Of a stretch of 64,000 nt of DNA, positions 7,586-17,338 are shown piece by piece. The position numbers and the translations under genes were made by a program. A model generated the notes under the pieces. That model saw only the letters and a list, made by a program, of their open reading frames with translations, made no database searches and was not told the origin of the DNA. Source of the DNA: Streptomyces sp. NRRL S-87 (GTDB lineage: Bacteria; Actinomycetota; Actinomycetes; Streptomycetales; Streptomycetaceae); contig NZ_JOGB01000004.1 of NCBI RefSeq assembly GCF_000719335.1, positions 62,001-126,000 on the forward strand, read 5' to 3'. Positions within the stretch are counted from its first letter, which is position 1. Each line of letters starts with the position of its first letter.

Positions 7586-8473
7586 ATGAGCGCAGCCGTG
7601 CCACCGCAGGGGTTCGCGACCGTACGCGGCCGCGGCTACCGTCCCGACCGGGTCGACCGGTACCTCGCGCAGCTCGGTGCGAGCCGGGACGAGGCCTGGG
7701 AGCGGGCGGCGCGGCTGACGGTGCTCGCGCGGCAGATGGAGGAGGAGGCCGAGCGGCTGCGGGAGGCGGTGGCGCGGCTGGCCCCGCAGACGTACGAGGA
7801 CCTCGGCGAGCGGGCGCGGCGGATCCTGGCACTGGCGGAGGAGGAGGCCGAGGCGGTACGGGCGGCCGGCCGCGCGGACGCGGCGGGCGCGCGGGCCGAC
7901 GCGGAGGCGTACGCGCAGCGGGCGGCGGACCTGGCCCGCGAGGACGCGGCGGCGGTGCGCGACCAGACGGAGGTGCGGGCCCGGCAGGGACTGCTGCGGG
8001 CGCAGGGGGAGGCCGACGAACTGCGCGGCGCGGCGCGCGCGGACGCGGAGGCGTGGCGTGCGGAGGCGACGGCGGCCCTGGCGGACATGCGGCGGCGGGC
8101 GGACACGCTGCTGGCGGAGCAGGCGGGCGAGCACGCCGAGCGCCGGGACGCGGCGGAGCGGGAGCTGGCGGACCGGACCGCGGAGCTGGACGCGCGGGAG
8201 GCCGAGCTGGCGCAGTACGCCCAGGGGCGGCTCGCGGAGGCGCGGCGGGCGTACGCGGCGGCGGAGGAGACGGCCCGGCACGGGCAGGAGGATGCCGAGG
8301 CGCGCGGCGCGGAGCTGTTGGCCGCGGCGCGGGTGCGGGCGGAGCGGGTGGGCCGGGAGACGGAGCGGGTGCTGCGCGAGCACGCGGAGGCCCGGGACGA
8401 GGTGCAGGCGCACATGGACCACGTCCGCAGCAGCCTGGCCGCCCTCACGGGGCGCGCCCCCGCCGAGGGCTGA
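7586..8473 (+). CDS. DivIVA-like coiled-coil protein (annotated cellulose-binding protein in Streptomyces)
   Basis: 295 aa, almost entirely Ala/Glu/Arg-rich coiled coil. The N-terminal RGRGYRPDRVDRYLAQL resembles the DivIVA N-terminal membrane/curvature-recognition segment, and the rest is a long heptad coiled coil from about residue 40 to 290. Streptomyces have several such filament or polar proteins (DivIVA, Scy, FilP relatives); proteins like this one are often labelled cellulose-binding without good evidence. Probable structural cytoplasmic protein. ATG at 7586 is preceded by GAGAGGGGC. Monocistronic, with a terminator upstream. Confidence 0.75.
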   Translation: MSAAVPPQGFATVRGRGYRPDRVDRYLAQLGASRDEAWERAARLTVLARQMEEEAERLREAVARLAPQTYEDLGERARRILALAEEEAEAVRAAGRADAAGARADAEAYAQRAADLAREDAAAVRDQTEVRARQGLLRAQGEADELRGAARADAEAWRAEATAALADMRRRADTLLAEQAGEHAERRDAAERELADRTAELDAREAELAQYAQGRLAEARRAYAAAEETARHGQEDAEARGAELLAAARVRAERVGRETERVLREHAEARDEVQAHMDHVRSSLAALTGRAPAEG

Positions 8474-8528
8474 CGGCCCCTGCCCCGTGCCTCCTCCTGC
8501 AAGGGGGGTCCGGAAGGGGCGGATCGCC

Positions 8529-9353
8529 CTACGGGCGGTAGGCGAAGGGTTCGCTGCGCAGGCCCGTCGGGGTGGTGACGGTGACCGTCGTGGGGGCCGC
8601 GACGCGGGGGGCGGGGACGAAGAGGCGGCCCCCTTCGAGGCGGGCCTCCACGGGGGCGGCGTCGCCGATGGTGACCCGGGTGTGCTCGGGGAAGGCGCCG
8701 CCCTCGATGACGAGGCCGGGCTCCCCGGCCGCGTCCCCGCCGGGCTCCTGGTACGAGACGTTCGTGACCACCGGGTTGGGCCGCGGGGTGGTCTTGTTGG
8801 CGAGGTACGCCCCGGCCGGCGCCGCGGTGAGCACCCATATCTCCCCGGGCAGCTTGGGCAGCCCGGGCGCGACGTCCATCGCGAAGAGCACGACCACGTA
8901 CAGCATCGCGACGCCGTTGAAGAGCACGTACTGCAGGTCCATGAGGTCGGTGCGGCCGGAGTCGCTGCTGACGGCCTCGCGGAACCGGGCGGCGCCCGGG
9001 TTGGGCATCTTGGTCATGGTGCCGCTCTTGAGGCGCCCGCCGACCACGGCCTTGGCCAGGACCAGGGCCGCGAACGGCCCGCCGAGCAGCTCCAGGTAGG
9101 TGGGGCTGAGGGCGGCGAGGGGGCCGGCCTTCCCGTCGGGCGGGGTGAAGTAGGCCAGCCCCTTGCCGGTGGCCACCGCGTACGCGAGGAGGACCAGCAG
9201 CATCCAGACCAGCACCACGGTCCAGGCGAACGCCAGGGTCAGGGACGTGGAGATGCGCCCGTCCTTGCCCGTGACGACCCCGGGCCGCCTGCCTATGACC
9301 AGTGCGGTGCCGAGCAGGCCCAGCAGCCCGACGCCCGTGATGGCCGTTTCCAT
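8529..9353 (-). CDS. membrane protein with C-terminal IPT/TIG-like domain
   Basis: 274 aa from the ATG at 9353, preceded by GGGGGAC; an upstream extension of the frame is low-complexity and was excluded. Membrane segments near residues 3-20, 38-60, 78-100 and 140-175; then a stretch ending in LVIEGGAFPEHTRVTIGDAAPVEA and VTVTTPTGLRSEPFAY, typical of an IPT/TIG immunoglobulin-like fold, presumably outside the membrane. Function unknown. Convergent with the coiled-coil gene; the MFS gene upstream is on the same strand but 163 nt away. Confidence 0.75.
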   Translation of the reverse strand: METAITGVGLLGLLGTALVIGRRPGVVTGKDGRISTSLTLAFAWTVVLVWMLLVLLAYAVATGKGLAYFTPPDGKAGPLAALSPTYLELLGGPFAALVLAKAVVGGRLKSGTMTKMPNPGAARFREAVSSDSGRTDLMDLQYVLFNGVAMLYVVVLFAMDVAPGLPKLPGEIWVLTAAPAGAYLANKTTPRPNPVVTNVSYQEPGGDAAGEPGLVIEGGAFPEHTRVTIGDAAPVEARLEGGRLFVPAPRVAAPTTVTVTTPTGLRSEPFAYRP

Positions 9354-9516
9354 GTCGTCCCCCGATGTCCCGTCAGTCCTCGTTTCCCGGCGGCCGGTCC
9401 GTGTCCCCCGTCCGGATGCCGGTCCCGGTCCTGGGCCCGGGCTCCCCCATTCTCCGTCCCCCGCACGGCCGTTCGCCGAACCCCCGACGGCCCTCACGAA
9501 ACCCTGACCGCGTCCC

Positions 9517-11166
9517 CTACCCGTCCCGGTGCTCCGGCAGGACGGGGAAGCGGCGCGGGGCCACCAGCAGCAGGACGAGGAGGGCCAGTACGGCCGCCGC
9601 GGCGGCGCCGAGGTGGACGTACGTCACGGCGCTCGCGACGGCGTCCCGCAGGTAGGCCGCGGCCCGCTCGGGCAGGGTGCCGGGGCTCGCGAGGGCCCGG
9701 GCGACGCCGTCGAGGTGCGCCGGCAGGCCGGGGACGGGGGCGTCGGCGAGCCGGGCGGCGATGGTGGCGTTGGCCACGGCGCCGAAGAGCGCGGCGCCCA
9801 CGCTCTGGCCGACCTGGCGGCAGAAGAGGACCGAGGCGGTCGTGGTGCCGCGCTCCGCCCAGCCGACGGTGGCCTGGACGCCGACGACCAGGGGCAGTTG
9901 GAACAGTCCGAGAGCTGCTCCGAGCAGCAGCATGATCAGGGCCGGCTGCCAGGGCCGGGCGGGCTCGGGCAGGAACGGGAACGCGCACAGGATCAGGGCG
10001 GCCAGCCCGATGCCGAGGGCGGCGGTGTTGCGGAACCCGATGCGCCGGTACACGTGCTGGCTGCAGGCGGCGCTGATGGGCCAGCTGAGGGTCATCACGG
10101 ACATCACCAGGCCGGCGGAGATCGGGTCGAGCCCGAGGACCGACTGCGCGTACGTGGGCACGAACACGACCGGGGCGACCATCAGGAGCCCGAGGGCTCC
10201 CATGGCGAGGTTGACGGCGGCGATGGTGCGGCGGAGCCACACCCAGCCGGGCAGGATCGGTTCCTCGGCCCGCCGTTCGACGAGTACGACGACCAGGGCG
10301 AGCACGGCGCTGCCGCCCAGCAGCGCCAGGGAGGGGGCCGACAGCCAGGGCCAGGCGACCCCGCCCTGGACGAGGGCGGTCAGCAGGAGGCCGCCGCAGG
10401 CGAACACCGCGAGGGCGCCGGGCCAGTCGATCCGGGGGCGGCGCCCGTCCGTACCCCGTGCCGGGGCGGTGCCGGCAGCCCGGCCGGGTTCGGTGAGCCG
10501 GCGGGCGACGAGCCAGAGGGCGAGTCCGCCGATGGGGGCGTTGACGAGGAAGATCCAGCGCCAGTCGGTGAAGGCGGCGAGCACTCCTCCGACGGCCGGG
10601 CCGGCCACCGCGGAGACGGCCCACACGGTGGAGAGCCGGGCCTGGATGCGGGGGCGTTCGCGCAGCGGGTAGAGGTCGCCGGCGAGGGTCTGGACGGTGC
10701 CCTGGATGGCGCCGCCGCCCAGGCCCTGGACGATGCGGAACGCGATGAGGGCGGCCATGTCCCAGGCGGCGGCGCACAGCAGGGAGCCGACCAGGAACAG
10801 GCTGATGCCGAAGAGGAGGACGGGCTTGCGCCCGAAGGTGTCGGAGAGCTTGCCGTAGACGGGGAGGCTGACGGTGACGGCGAGCAGGTAGCCGGAGAAG
10901 AGCCAGGAGAAGACGGCGAAGCCGCCGAGGTCGCCGACGATCTGGGGGACCGCGGTCGAGACGACGGTGCTGTCGAGGGCGGCGAGCGCCATGGCGAGCA
11001 TGAGCGCGGCCGCGACGCCCTGGGGCCGGGCGGCCGGCCCGTCCGCCGTGGCCGTGTCGGCGCCCGTGCCGTCGGTCGTGCCCGCGGTCGTCCCGTCGGT
11101 CGTGCCGTCGGTCGTGCCCGCGGTCGTCCCGTGCGCGGTCCGTTCCTCGTACTCCCCTGCGTCCAC
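9517..11166 (-). CDS. MFS drug exporter, DHA2 (EmrB/QacA) 14-TM family
   Basis: 549 aa from the GTG at 11164-11166, which has CGAGGGGG upstream; a GTG at 11199 is an in-frame alternative. Shows the DHA2 motif AALDSTVVSTAVPQIVGDLGG in TM1, motif A GKLSDTFGRKPVL between TM2 and TM3, and motif C-like WAVSAVAGPAVGGVLA, with about 14 hydrophobic segments. Proton-driven export of drugs or metabolites; substrate unknown. The N-terminus is an unusual Thr/Gly/Asp repeat. No TetR regulator is adjacent. Divergent from the ABC operon across about 350 nt. Confidence 0.88.
   Translation of the reverse strand: MDAGEYEERTAHGTTAGTTDGTTDGTTAGTTDGTGADTATADGPAARPQGVAAALMLAMALAALDSTVVSTAVPQIVGDLGGFAVFSWLFSGYLLAVTVSLPVYGKLSDTFGRKPVLLFGISLFLVGSLLCAAAWDMAALIAFRIVQGLGGGAIQGTVQTLAGDLYPLRERPRIQARLSTVWAVSAVAGPAVGGVLAAFTDWRWIFLVNAPIGGLALWLVARRLTEPGRAAGTAPARGTDGRRPRIDWPGALAVFACGGLLLTALVQGGVAWPWLSAPSLALLGGSAVLALVVVLVERRAEEPILPGWVWLRRTIAAVNLAMGALGLLMVAPVVFVPTYAQSVLGLDPISAGLVMSVMTLSWPISAACSQHVYRRIGFRNTAALGIGLAALILCAFPFLPEPARPWQPALIMLLLGAALGLFQLPLVVGVQATVGWAERGTTTASVLFCRQVGQSVGAALFGAVANATIAARLADAPVPGLPAHLDGVARALASPGTLPERAAAYLRDAVASAVTYVHLGAAAAAVLALLVLLLVAPRRFPVLPEHRDG
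11066..11130 (-). repeat. 36-bp direct repeat encoding Thr-rich N-terminus
   Basis: A 29-bp block starting GTGCCGTCGGTC recurs at 11102 with a 36-bp period inside the N-terminal coding region of the MFS exporter; it encodes TTDG/TTAG repeats. Probably prone to length variation between strains. Confidence 0.7.
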
Positions 11167-11277
11167 CGGGCCCCCTCGCAAGATCGCTTCACTGTGCACC
11201 TATTTCCGCGGAACACCTTCTCATCGCGGCCCGCCGGGGCGGTATCCCCGAGACCCTGTCGTCCGCAGGGTGGACAA

Positions 11278-11287
11278 CCCCTAGGGG
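11278..11287. promoter_or_regulatory. palindrome in divergent intergenic region
   Basis: CCCCTAGGGG, perfect palindrome roughly midway between the MFS gene and the ABC ATPase gene (11167-11518, about 350 bp without a gene). A possible operator; otherwise nothing definite is seen in this gap. Confidence 0.25.
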
Positions 11288-11518
11288 GAGGTCCGTAGGG
11301 CGGGCCGGGGAAGGGTCGTCCCGGCGGAGGACGTGGCCGGGCCGACGGGGTCCTTAACTGGTTCCTACGAGGGGTTCGCGCCACCAGGGGGGTGGGGCCA
11401 GCCCCCGTACCGATACGCCGACCGGCACCAGCGCGCGCACGGGGCGGCGGGGCGGAGACTCATGACCGGAAGAAGCCCGGTGGGTCCGAGACAGACAGTG
11501 CGACAGAGGAGAAGAACC

Positions 11519-12307
11519 GTGACATCGGCTGTGACCATTCCCCGGCACGGGGGTACGGACGGAAGGTCTGCCGTGGCGGCGCGGGCGCGGCAGGTCGTCA
11601 AGGCGTACGGCGCGGGCGAGACCCGCGTCGTCGCCCTCGACCACGTCGACGTCGACATCGCGCGCGGCCAGTTCACCGCCATCATGGGACCGTCCGGCTC
11701 GGGCAAGTCCACGTTGATGCACTGCCTGGCCGGCCTGGACACCGTGACGGGGGGCAAGATCTACCTCGACGAGACCGAGATCACCGGCCTGAAGGACAAG
11801 AAGCTCACGCAGCTCCGCCGGGACCGGATCGGCTTCATCTTCCAGGCGTTCAACCTGCTCCCCACGCTCAACGCGCTCGAGAACATCACGCTCCCCATGG
11901 ACATCGCCGGCCGCAAGCCGGACCGGGAGTGGCTGGACCGCGTCGTGGAGACCGTCGGCCTCGCCGGGCGCCTCAAGCACCGGCCCACCCAGCTCTCCGG
12001 CGGCCAGCAGCAGCGCGTCGCGGTGGCCCGTGCGCTCGCCGCCCGCCCCGAGATCATCTTCGGGGACGAGCCCACCGGAAACCTCGACTCCCGGGCCGGC
12101 GCCGAGGTCCTGGGCTTCCTGCGCCGCTCGGTCGACGAACTCGGCCAGACCATCGTCATGGTCACCCACGACCCGGTCGCCGCCTCCTACGCGGACCGGG
12201 TGCTGTACCTGGCCGACGGCCGGATCGTGGACGAGATGCACGCGCCCACCGCCGAGCAGGTGCTGGACCGCATGAAGGACTTCGACGCGCGGGGGCGGAC
12301 GTCGTGA
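11519..12307 (+). CDS. ABC exporter ATP-binding protein (MacB/LolD type)
   Basis: 262 aa from the GTG at 11519, chosen because CAGAGGAG sits 6 nt upstream; an ATG at 11462 in frame has no such site. Walker A GPSGSGKST with Lys63, Q-loop IFQAFNLLPTL, signature LSGGQQQR, Walker B IIFGDEPTGNLD and H-loop MVTHD are all intact. Powers the FtsX-type permease encoded next, with which it overlaps by 4 nt. A close paralogue with the same partner is at 48406-49176. Confidence 0.95.
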   Translation: MTSAVTIPRHGGTDGRSAVAARARQVVKAYGAGETRVVALDHVDVDIARGQFTAIMGPSGSGKSTLMHCLAGLDTVTGGKIYLDETEITGLKDKKLTQLRRDRIGFIFQAFNLLPTLNALENITLPMDIAGRKPDREWLDRVVETVGLAGRLKHRPTQLSGGQQQRVAVARALAARPEIIFGDEPTGNLDSRAGAEVLGFLRRSVDELGQTIVMVTHDPVAASYADRVLYLADGRIVDEMHAPTAEQVLDRMKDFDARGRTS

Positions 12308-14880
12308 CCGTCCTCAAGACCTCGCTGCGCAGCTTCCTCGCGCACAAGGGCCGCATGGCCCTGTCGGGCATCGCGGTCCTGCTGTCCGTCGCCTTCGTCT
12401 GTGGAACGCTGGTCTTCACGGACACGATGAACGCCACGTTCGACAAGTTGTTCGCGACCACGGCCGCGGACGTGACCGTCTCCGCCAAGGCCGCCGGCGA
12501 CGACGAGGAGAGCATGCGCCGCGGCCGCCCGGACACGATCCCCGGCGCGGTCGTCGCCAAGGCCGCCGCGGCCCCCGGGGTCAGGTCGGCCGAGGGCAGC
12601 GTCGTGTCGCTGGCCGTCACCGTCGTCGACGCCCGCAACGAGAACCTGGGCTCCAGCACCGGCGCCCCCACCATCGCCGCCAGCTGGAACGACCAGGAGC
12701 TGCGCTCGATGGAGGTCAGCTCCGGGCACGCCCCGCGCGGCCCCACCGAGGTGATGGTCGACGCCGACACCGCCGACAAGCACCACCTCAAGCTCGGCGA
12801 CGAGATCCGCACGATCGCCGTCACCGGGGACTTCCGCGCCCGGATCTCCGGCATCGCCACCTTCAAGGTGACCAACCCCGGCGCCACCATCGTCTACCTC
12901 GACACCGCCACCGCCCAGCGCCAACTGCTCGGCGGCCCCGACCGGTTCACCAACGTCAACGTCACCGCCAAGGACGGCGTCACCGACGAGCAGCTCAAGC
13001 GGGACGTCGACCGGGCGCTGGGCGCCGGGAGCTACAAGCTCCAGACCGCCGCCGAGGCCGCCGACGCCGGCCGCAAGGACGTCGGCTCGTTCCTCGACGT
13101 CATGAAGTACGTGATGCTCGGCTTCGCCGGCATCGCCTTCCTCGTCGGCATCTTCCTGATCTTCAACACGTTCTCGATGCTGGTCGCCCAGCGCACCCGC
13201 GAGATCGGCCTGATGCGCGCCATCGGCGCCGGCCGCGACCAGGTCAACCGCTCGGTGCTCGTCGAGGCCCTGCTGCTCGGCGTGTTCGGCTCGGTCCTGG
13301 GTGTCGGCGCGGGTGTCGGCCTGGCCGTCGTCCTGATGAAGCTCATGGGCCAGATGGGCATGAACCTGTCCACCGACGACCTCACGGTCCTGTGGACCAC
13401 CCCGGTCATCGGCCTGGCCCTCGGCGTGGTCGTCACCGTCCTCGCCGCGTACCTGCCCGCCCGCCGGGCCGGCGAGGTCTCCCCGATGGCCGCCCTGCGC
13501 GACGCCGGCACCCCGGGCGACCGCAAGGCCGGCTGGGTGCGCGGTCTGATCGGCCTGGTCCTCACCGGCGCCGGCGGCGCCGCCCTGCTCGCCGCCGCGG
13601 CCGCCGACGAGGCCTCCACGGGCTCCCTCTGGCTCGGCCTGGGCGTGGTGCTCAGCCTCATCGGGTTCATCGTCATCGGCCCGCTGCTGGCCGGCGTCGT
13701 CGTCAAGGCGGTGTCGAGCGTCGTCCTCAAGCCCTTCGGTTCCGTCGGCCGGCTCGCCGAGCGCAACGCGCTGCGCAACCCGCGCCGTACCGGAGCCACC
13801 GCCGCCGCCCTGATGATCGGCCTGGCGCTGGTGGCCTGCCTGTCGGTGGTCGGCTCCTCCATGGTGGCGTCCGCCACCGACGAGCTCGACCGCTCGGTGG
13901 GCGCGGACTTCATCATCCAGTCGCCCGCCGGCCAGCCGCTCATGCCGCAGACCGAGAAGGCCGTACGGGCCACCAAGGGCCTCGACCACGTCACCGCCTA
14001 CCGCGGCCTCGAAGCGACCGTCACCACCCCGCGCGGACACACCGCCGAGGAGGAGCTCAGCGTCACCGACCCGACGTACCCGCAGGACGTCCGCCGCAAG
14101 ATGACCGCGGGCGCGCACCAGGACGCGTACGGCCCCGGCGCGATGTCGGTCGGCTCGGACTACGCCACCCGGTACGGCATCAAGGCCGGCGACACCCTCA
14201 AGGTCGCCTTCAAGGACGGCCGGACCACCTCGCTGAAGGTCGCCGCCATTACCACCGACGAGGGCAACCTCGACAAGGGCGTCATGTACGTGAGCACCGC
14301 GACCGCCGAGGCGAACGTCCCGGCCGACCGGCTGCCCCGCCCCTTCATGCTGCTGGCCAAGGCGCAGGACGGGCAGGCGGACGCGGCGTACACCGCGCTC
14401 AAGCACGAACTGGCCGCGTACCCGCAGTACAAGGTGCTCGACCAGACCGACTACAAGCAGACCCTCAAGGACCAGGTGGGCCAGCTGCTCAACATGGTCT
14501 ACGGCCTGCTCGCCCTCGCGATCATCGTCGCGGTGCTCGGCGTCGTGAACACCCTGGCCCTGTCGGTGGTCGAGCGGACCCGCGAGATCGGCCTGATGCG
14601 CGCCATCGGCCTCTCCCGCCGCCAGCTGCGCCGCATGATCCGGCTGGAGTCGGTGGTCATCGCCCTCTTCGGCGCGCTGCTGGGCCTCGGGCTCGGCATG
14701 GGCTGGGGCGCGGCAGCGCAGAAGCTGCTGGCGCTGGAGGGCCTGCAGGTCCTGGAGATCCCGTGGCCGACGATCCTCACGGTCTTCGTGGGTTCGGCGT
14801 TCGTGGGCCTGTTCGCCGCCCTGGTGCCGGCCTTCCGGGCCGGTCGGATGAACGTGCTCAACGCGATCGCGAGCGAGTGA
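12304..14880 (+). CDS. ABC exporter permease, FtsX/MacB type with two FtsX domains
   Basis: 858 aa; GTG at 12304 overlaps the ATPase stop (GTGA). N-terminal TM (SFLAHKGRMALSGIAVLLSV), a MacB-like extracytoplasmic domain, an FtsX core around residues 260-400 (AQRTREIGLMRAIGAGRDQVNRSVLVEA), a second extracytoplasmic domain and a second FtsX core at the C-terminus (ERTREIGLMRAIGLSRRQLRRMIRLES). The duplicated topology is typical of actinobacterial peptide/antibiotic or cell-envelope exporters rather than importers. Substrate unknown. Confidence 0.93.
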   Translation: MTVLKTSLRSFLAHKGRMALSGIAVLLSVAFVCGTLVFTDTMNATFDKLFATTAADVTVSAKAAGDDEESMRRGRPDTIPGAVVAKAAAAPGVRSAEGSVVSLAVTVVDARNENLGSSTGAPTIAASWNDQELRSMEVSSGHAPRGPTEVMVDADTADKHHLKLGDEIRTIAVTGDFRARISGIATFKVTNPGATIVYLDTATAQRQLLGGPDRFTNVNVTAKDGVTDEQLKRDVDRALGAGSYKLQTAAEAADAGRKDVGSFLDVMKYVMLGFAGIAFLVGIFLIFNTFSMLVAQRTREIGLMRAIGAGRDQVNRSVLVEALLLGVFGSVLGVGAGVGLAVVLMKLMGQMGMNLSTDDLTVLWTTPVIGLALGVVVTVLAAYLPARRAGEVSPMAALRDAGTPGDRKAGWVRGLIGLVLTGAGGAALLAAAAADEASTGSLWLGLGVVLSLIGFIVIGPLLAGVVVKAVSSVVLKPFGSVGRLAERNALRNPRRTGATAAALMIGLALVACLSVVGSSMVASATDELDRSVGADFIIQSPAGQPLMPQTEKAVRATKGLDHVTAYRGLEATVTTPRGHTAEEELSVTDPTYPQDVRRKMTAGAHQDAYGPGAMSVGSDYATRYGIKAGDTLKVAFKDGRTTSLKVAAITTDEGNLDKGVMYVSTATAEANVPADRLPRPFMLLAKAQDGQADAAYTALKHELAAYPQYKVLDQTDYKQTLKDQVGQLLNMVYGLLALAIIVAVLGVVNTLALSVVERTREIGLMRAIGLSRRQLRRMIRLESVVIALFGALLGLGLGMGWGAAAQKLLALEGLQVLEIPWPTILTVFVGSAFVGLFAALVPAFRAGRMNVLNAIASE

Positions 14881-14900
14881 CGGGCCCCCTGTGAGGGCGC

Positions 14901-14940
14901 GGGGACGGGCGGGGGCCTTGCGGGGCCGCCGCCCGTCCCC
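14901..14940. terminator. bidirectional terminator hairpin
   Basis: GGGGACGGGCGG at 14901 pairs with CCGCCGCCCGTCCCC ending 14940, in the 62-nt gap between convergent genes. No T-tract, as is usual in Streptomyces. Confidence 0.65.
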
Positions 14941-14942
14941 CG

Positions 14943-17261
14943 TCACGGCGACCCGGGCCGGTCGAGGCCGAAACGCCTCCTCGCCAGCTCCAGGCCGTCC
15001 CGGTGCACGCCCACTTCCGCCCACGAGAACACGAGCACGCACGGTTCCCGGTCCACCCTGCGCAGCGTCAGGGTCGCCGGGTCGTCCGTCTGCGGGACGG
15101 GTGCGGGAAACGGCGCCTTCGGCCCCAGCCCGACCCGCGGGCCGTCGCTGTCCTCCAGGACGAAGGACGCCGCCGGAGCATCGCCCATCCGCAGCGTCAC
15201 CTCCACGGCCGCCCCGGGGCAGCCGTCGGCTCCCACGAGGCCGCTCCAGCTCGTGAGGGAGCGTTCGTCGGACTCGGCCAGTTCCAGCGTCGCGCGGCGG
15301 GACCCGCCAGGCGGCAGCCGCCACCACCAGACGTCGTCGACCCGCGAGCAGTAGCCGTCGCAGAGCGGGGGCTCGACGTACGGCCGGTCCCCGGAGCGGA
15401 ACGACAACAGGTCGAGCGGCCCGTCGCCGCTGGCGACGTGGTCGACGGCGAACAGCAGCACCAGCGCCAGCAGGGCCTGCAAGGCGCTGGGCAGCACCGG
15501 CAGCAGGTACCTCCAGCGCCGGGCTGCCGTCCTTCCGCGGTAGACCGAGCGGCGCGCCGGCGCGGCCCCGCCGCTCAGCTGCTCCTGGACCCGGTGGTGG
15601 CGGAACCGGTGGACCGCACCGGTCTGCCGCAGGACCCCCAGCTCGTGGGCGGTGCCGAGGAACGCCCAGAACCGCCAGGGCAGCCGGCCCGTCAGCCAGA
15701 ACCACGTCCGGGACAGCTGGTACGTGCCCCAGGCCGACCCGAGCAGCGTGACGAGACCGGTGACCGCGCCGACGCGCGCCCCGAACCCGAAGGCCTCCCA
15801 GGGCGCGGCGCCCAGCACGAAGCGCAGCCAGCCGCCCACGGCCGCCCCCATGAGCGCCCCCACGGCCAGGGCCGACAGGGCGCCGATGAGCGCGTACTGG
15901 CGGAGCACGCCCCGCGGACCGCGCAGGACGTCCTCGGTGACGTACGCCTGGGTCAGGGTGTGCCGGACGGCGAAGTGCACGCCGGTGCCGCCGAGCCCGC
16001 AGAACACCGTGATGAACAGCGCCTCCCGCGCACCGAACAGCAGGTAGAGGAACCAGCCGTACGAGAAGGCGAACAGGGCCCCCAGCACCCACCCGGTGAC
16101 CTCGGAGTGGACCTGCCACCAGGCGAACTCCGACGTCCCGTCGCGCCGCATCTGACCGGCGACGGTGGCCAGGTAGCGCCGGGCCCGGTCCGGGGCCAGG
16201 CGCGGGCCCCCGGCGGAGGCGAGGTCGGCGCAGACCGCGGGCAGGTACTGCTTCAGCAGGTGCGCCTCGAGCTCGTCCCGCTGCCCGAACCTCCGGTCGT
16301 CCAGCAGCTCCGCGGGATCGGTCGGCCCCGCCCGGTACGCCGTGCGGGCCAGGTACAGCATCAGGGGCGAGGAGAGGGCGGCGGCCAGGGGTGAGCCCGG
16401 GGCGCTGCGCAGGGCCTCGAAGACCGGGTCCCAGCGGCTGTCGCCGGCCACCGCCGACCGCTGGAGGTAGGTGATCGCCTCCTGCGGCGCCACCGGGTCC
16501 AGCGCCACCGCCGCTGCCCGCGTGAGGTGCTGCCCGCTCTCCCGCACCGTCTTCGCGTAGTCGGTGTCGCGGCAGGTCACCAGCAGCGGCAGGCCCTCGG
16601 GGACCAGGGCGTCGATCGCCTCGACCGCGGGACCCTGCAGCGGAGGGGGCAGCTCGTCGAGGCCGTCGAGGACGGGCATCACCCGGTTCTCGTCCAGGAG
16701 GGCCCGCGCGGTGTCCGTGCGGGCGCGGCGGGACAGGCCCGTGGTGCGACGGCCGTCGGGGCCGAGCTCCCGGATGCGCTCGACCATCCAGTCCCGCAGC
16801 TCGACGGTCGGACGCCAGGAGGACAGGGAGAGGAGCACGGGCACCGGCTCCCCGGCCCGCCACGCCTTGTGCAGGTCCCAGGCCAGCAGCAGGGCGAGGA
16901 CGCTCTTGCCGGCGCCGGGCGGGCCCAGCACGACCAACTGGCGCCGGGGCAGGATCCGCAGGAGTTCCGGCAACCGGTTCACGTCGCCGGGCGGCGGCGG
17001 GTTCCCGGGTTCCAGGCCGAGCGCCTCCGCCCGCGCCTGCACCGACCCGCCGGCCGGGGAGAAGCGGACCGGGATGCGGCCCGGGTGCTCCAGCTTCAGC
17101 CGGCCGATCTCGACGAGCAGGCGGCCGCGGACGGCGGTGCGCAGAGCGTCCGCGGCGCGATCGACGTCCGAGAGGACCCGGCCGTTCGTGATGTTCACCT
17201 GGGTCTGGGACACGCGTTCCGCCCGCACGTCCTTGAGTACCTGCTTAGACCCGCCGCGCAT
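14943..17261 (-). CDS. NACHT-type STAND NTPase with membrane segments
   Basis: 772 aa from the ATG at 17261, preceded by GGGGGGACGCGC. Residues about 1-40 are a short region ending TQVNITNGRVLSDVD. The NTPase follows: Walker A VVLGPPGAGKSVLALLLAWD (about 115), Walker B MPVLDGLDELPPPL (about 205, the doubled-acid NACHT form), sensor LLVTCRDTDY. After about residue 380 several hydrophobic segments follow (VLGALFAFSYGWFLYLLF, FITVFCGLGGTGVHF, and others) and a C-terminal soluble domain with paired Cys. NACHT proteins act as ligand-triggered oligomerising switches, and several bacterial ones are anti-phage. A small membrane protein gene is divergent 77 nt away. Confidence 0.85.
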   Translation of the reverse strand: MRGGSKQVLKDVRAERVSQTQVNITNGRVLSDVDRAADALRTAVRGRLLVEIGRLKLEHPGRIPVRFSPAGGSVQARAEALGLEPGNPPPPGDVNRLPELLRILPRRQLVVLGPPGAGKSVLALLLAWDLHKAWRAGEPVPVLLSLSSWRPTVELRDWMVERIRELGPDGRRTTGLSRRARTDTARALLDENRVMPVLDGLDELPPPLQGPAVEAIDALVPEGLPLLVTCRDTDYAKTVRESGQHLTRAAAVALDPVAPQEAITYLQRSAVAGDSRWDPVFEALRSAPGSPLAAALSSPLMLYLARTAYRAGPTDPAELLDDRRFGQRDELEAHLLKQYLPAVCADLASAGGPRLAPDRARRYLATVAGQMRRDGTSEFAWWQVHSEVTGWVLGALFAFSYGWFLYLLFGAREALFITVFCGLGGTGVHFAVRHTLTQAYVTEDVLRGPRGVLRQYALIGALSALAVGALMGAAVGGWLRFVLGAAPWEAFGFGARVGAVTGLVTLLGSAWGTYQLSRTWFWLTGRLPWRFWAFLGTAHELGVLRQTGAVHRFRHHRVQEQLSGGAAPARRSVYRGRTAARRWRYLLPVLPSALQALLALVLLFAVDHVASGDGPLDLLSFRSGDRPYVEPPLCDGYCSRVDDVWWWRLPPGGSRRATLELAESDERSLTSWSGLVGADGCPGAAVEVTLRMGDAPAASFVLEDSDGPRVGLGPKAPFPAPVPQTDDPATLTLRRVDREPCVLVFSWAEVGVHRDGLELARRRFGLDRPGSP

Positions 17262-17338
17262 GCGCGTCCCCCCGTGGTACAAGTGGCCGGAGCGTGGACC
17301 CGGCTGGCAATGCTACGTAAACCAGGGGGAGTTGCGTG

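Noticed and set aside
4370..8422. 1350-codon open frame on the minus strand across the toxin island
   Set aside because: Arg/Pro/Gly-biased shadow of the plus-strand multidomain and coiled-coil genes; no domain, no ribosome site.
12187..16863. 1558-codon minus-strand open frame
   Set aside because: Antisense shadow of the ABC permease gene running into an out-of-frame reading of the NACHT gene; composition typical of GC-biased noise.
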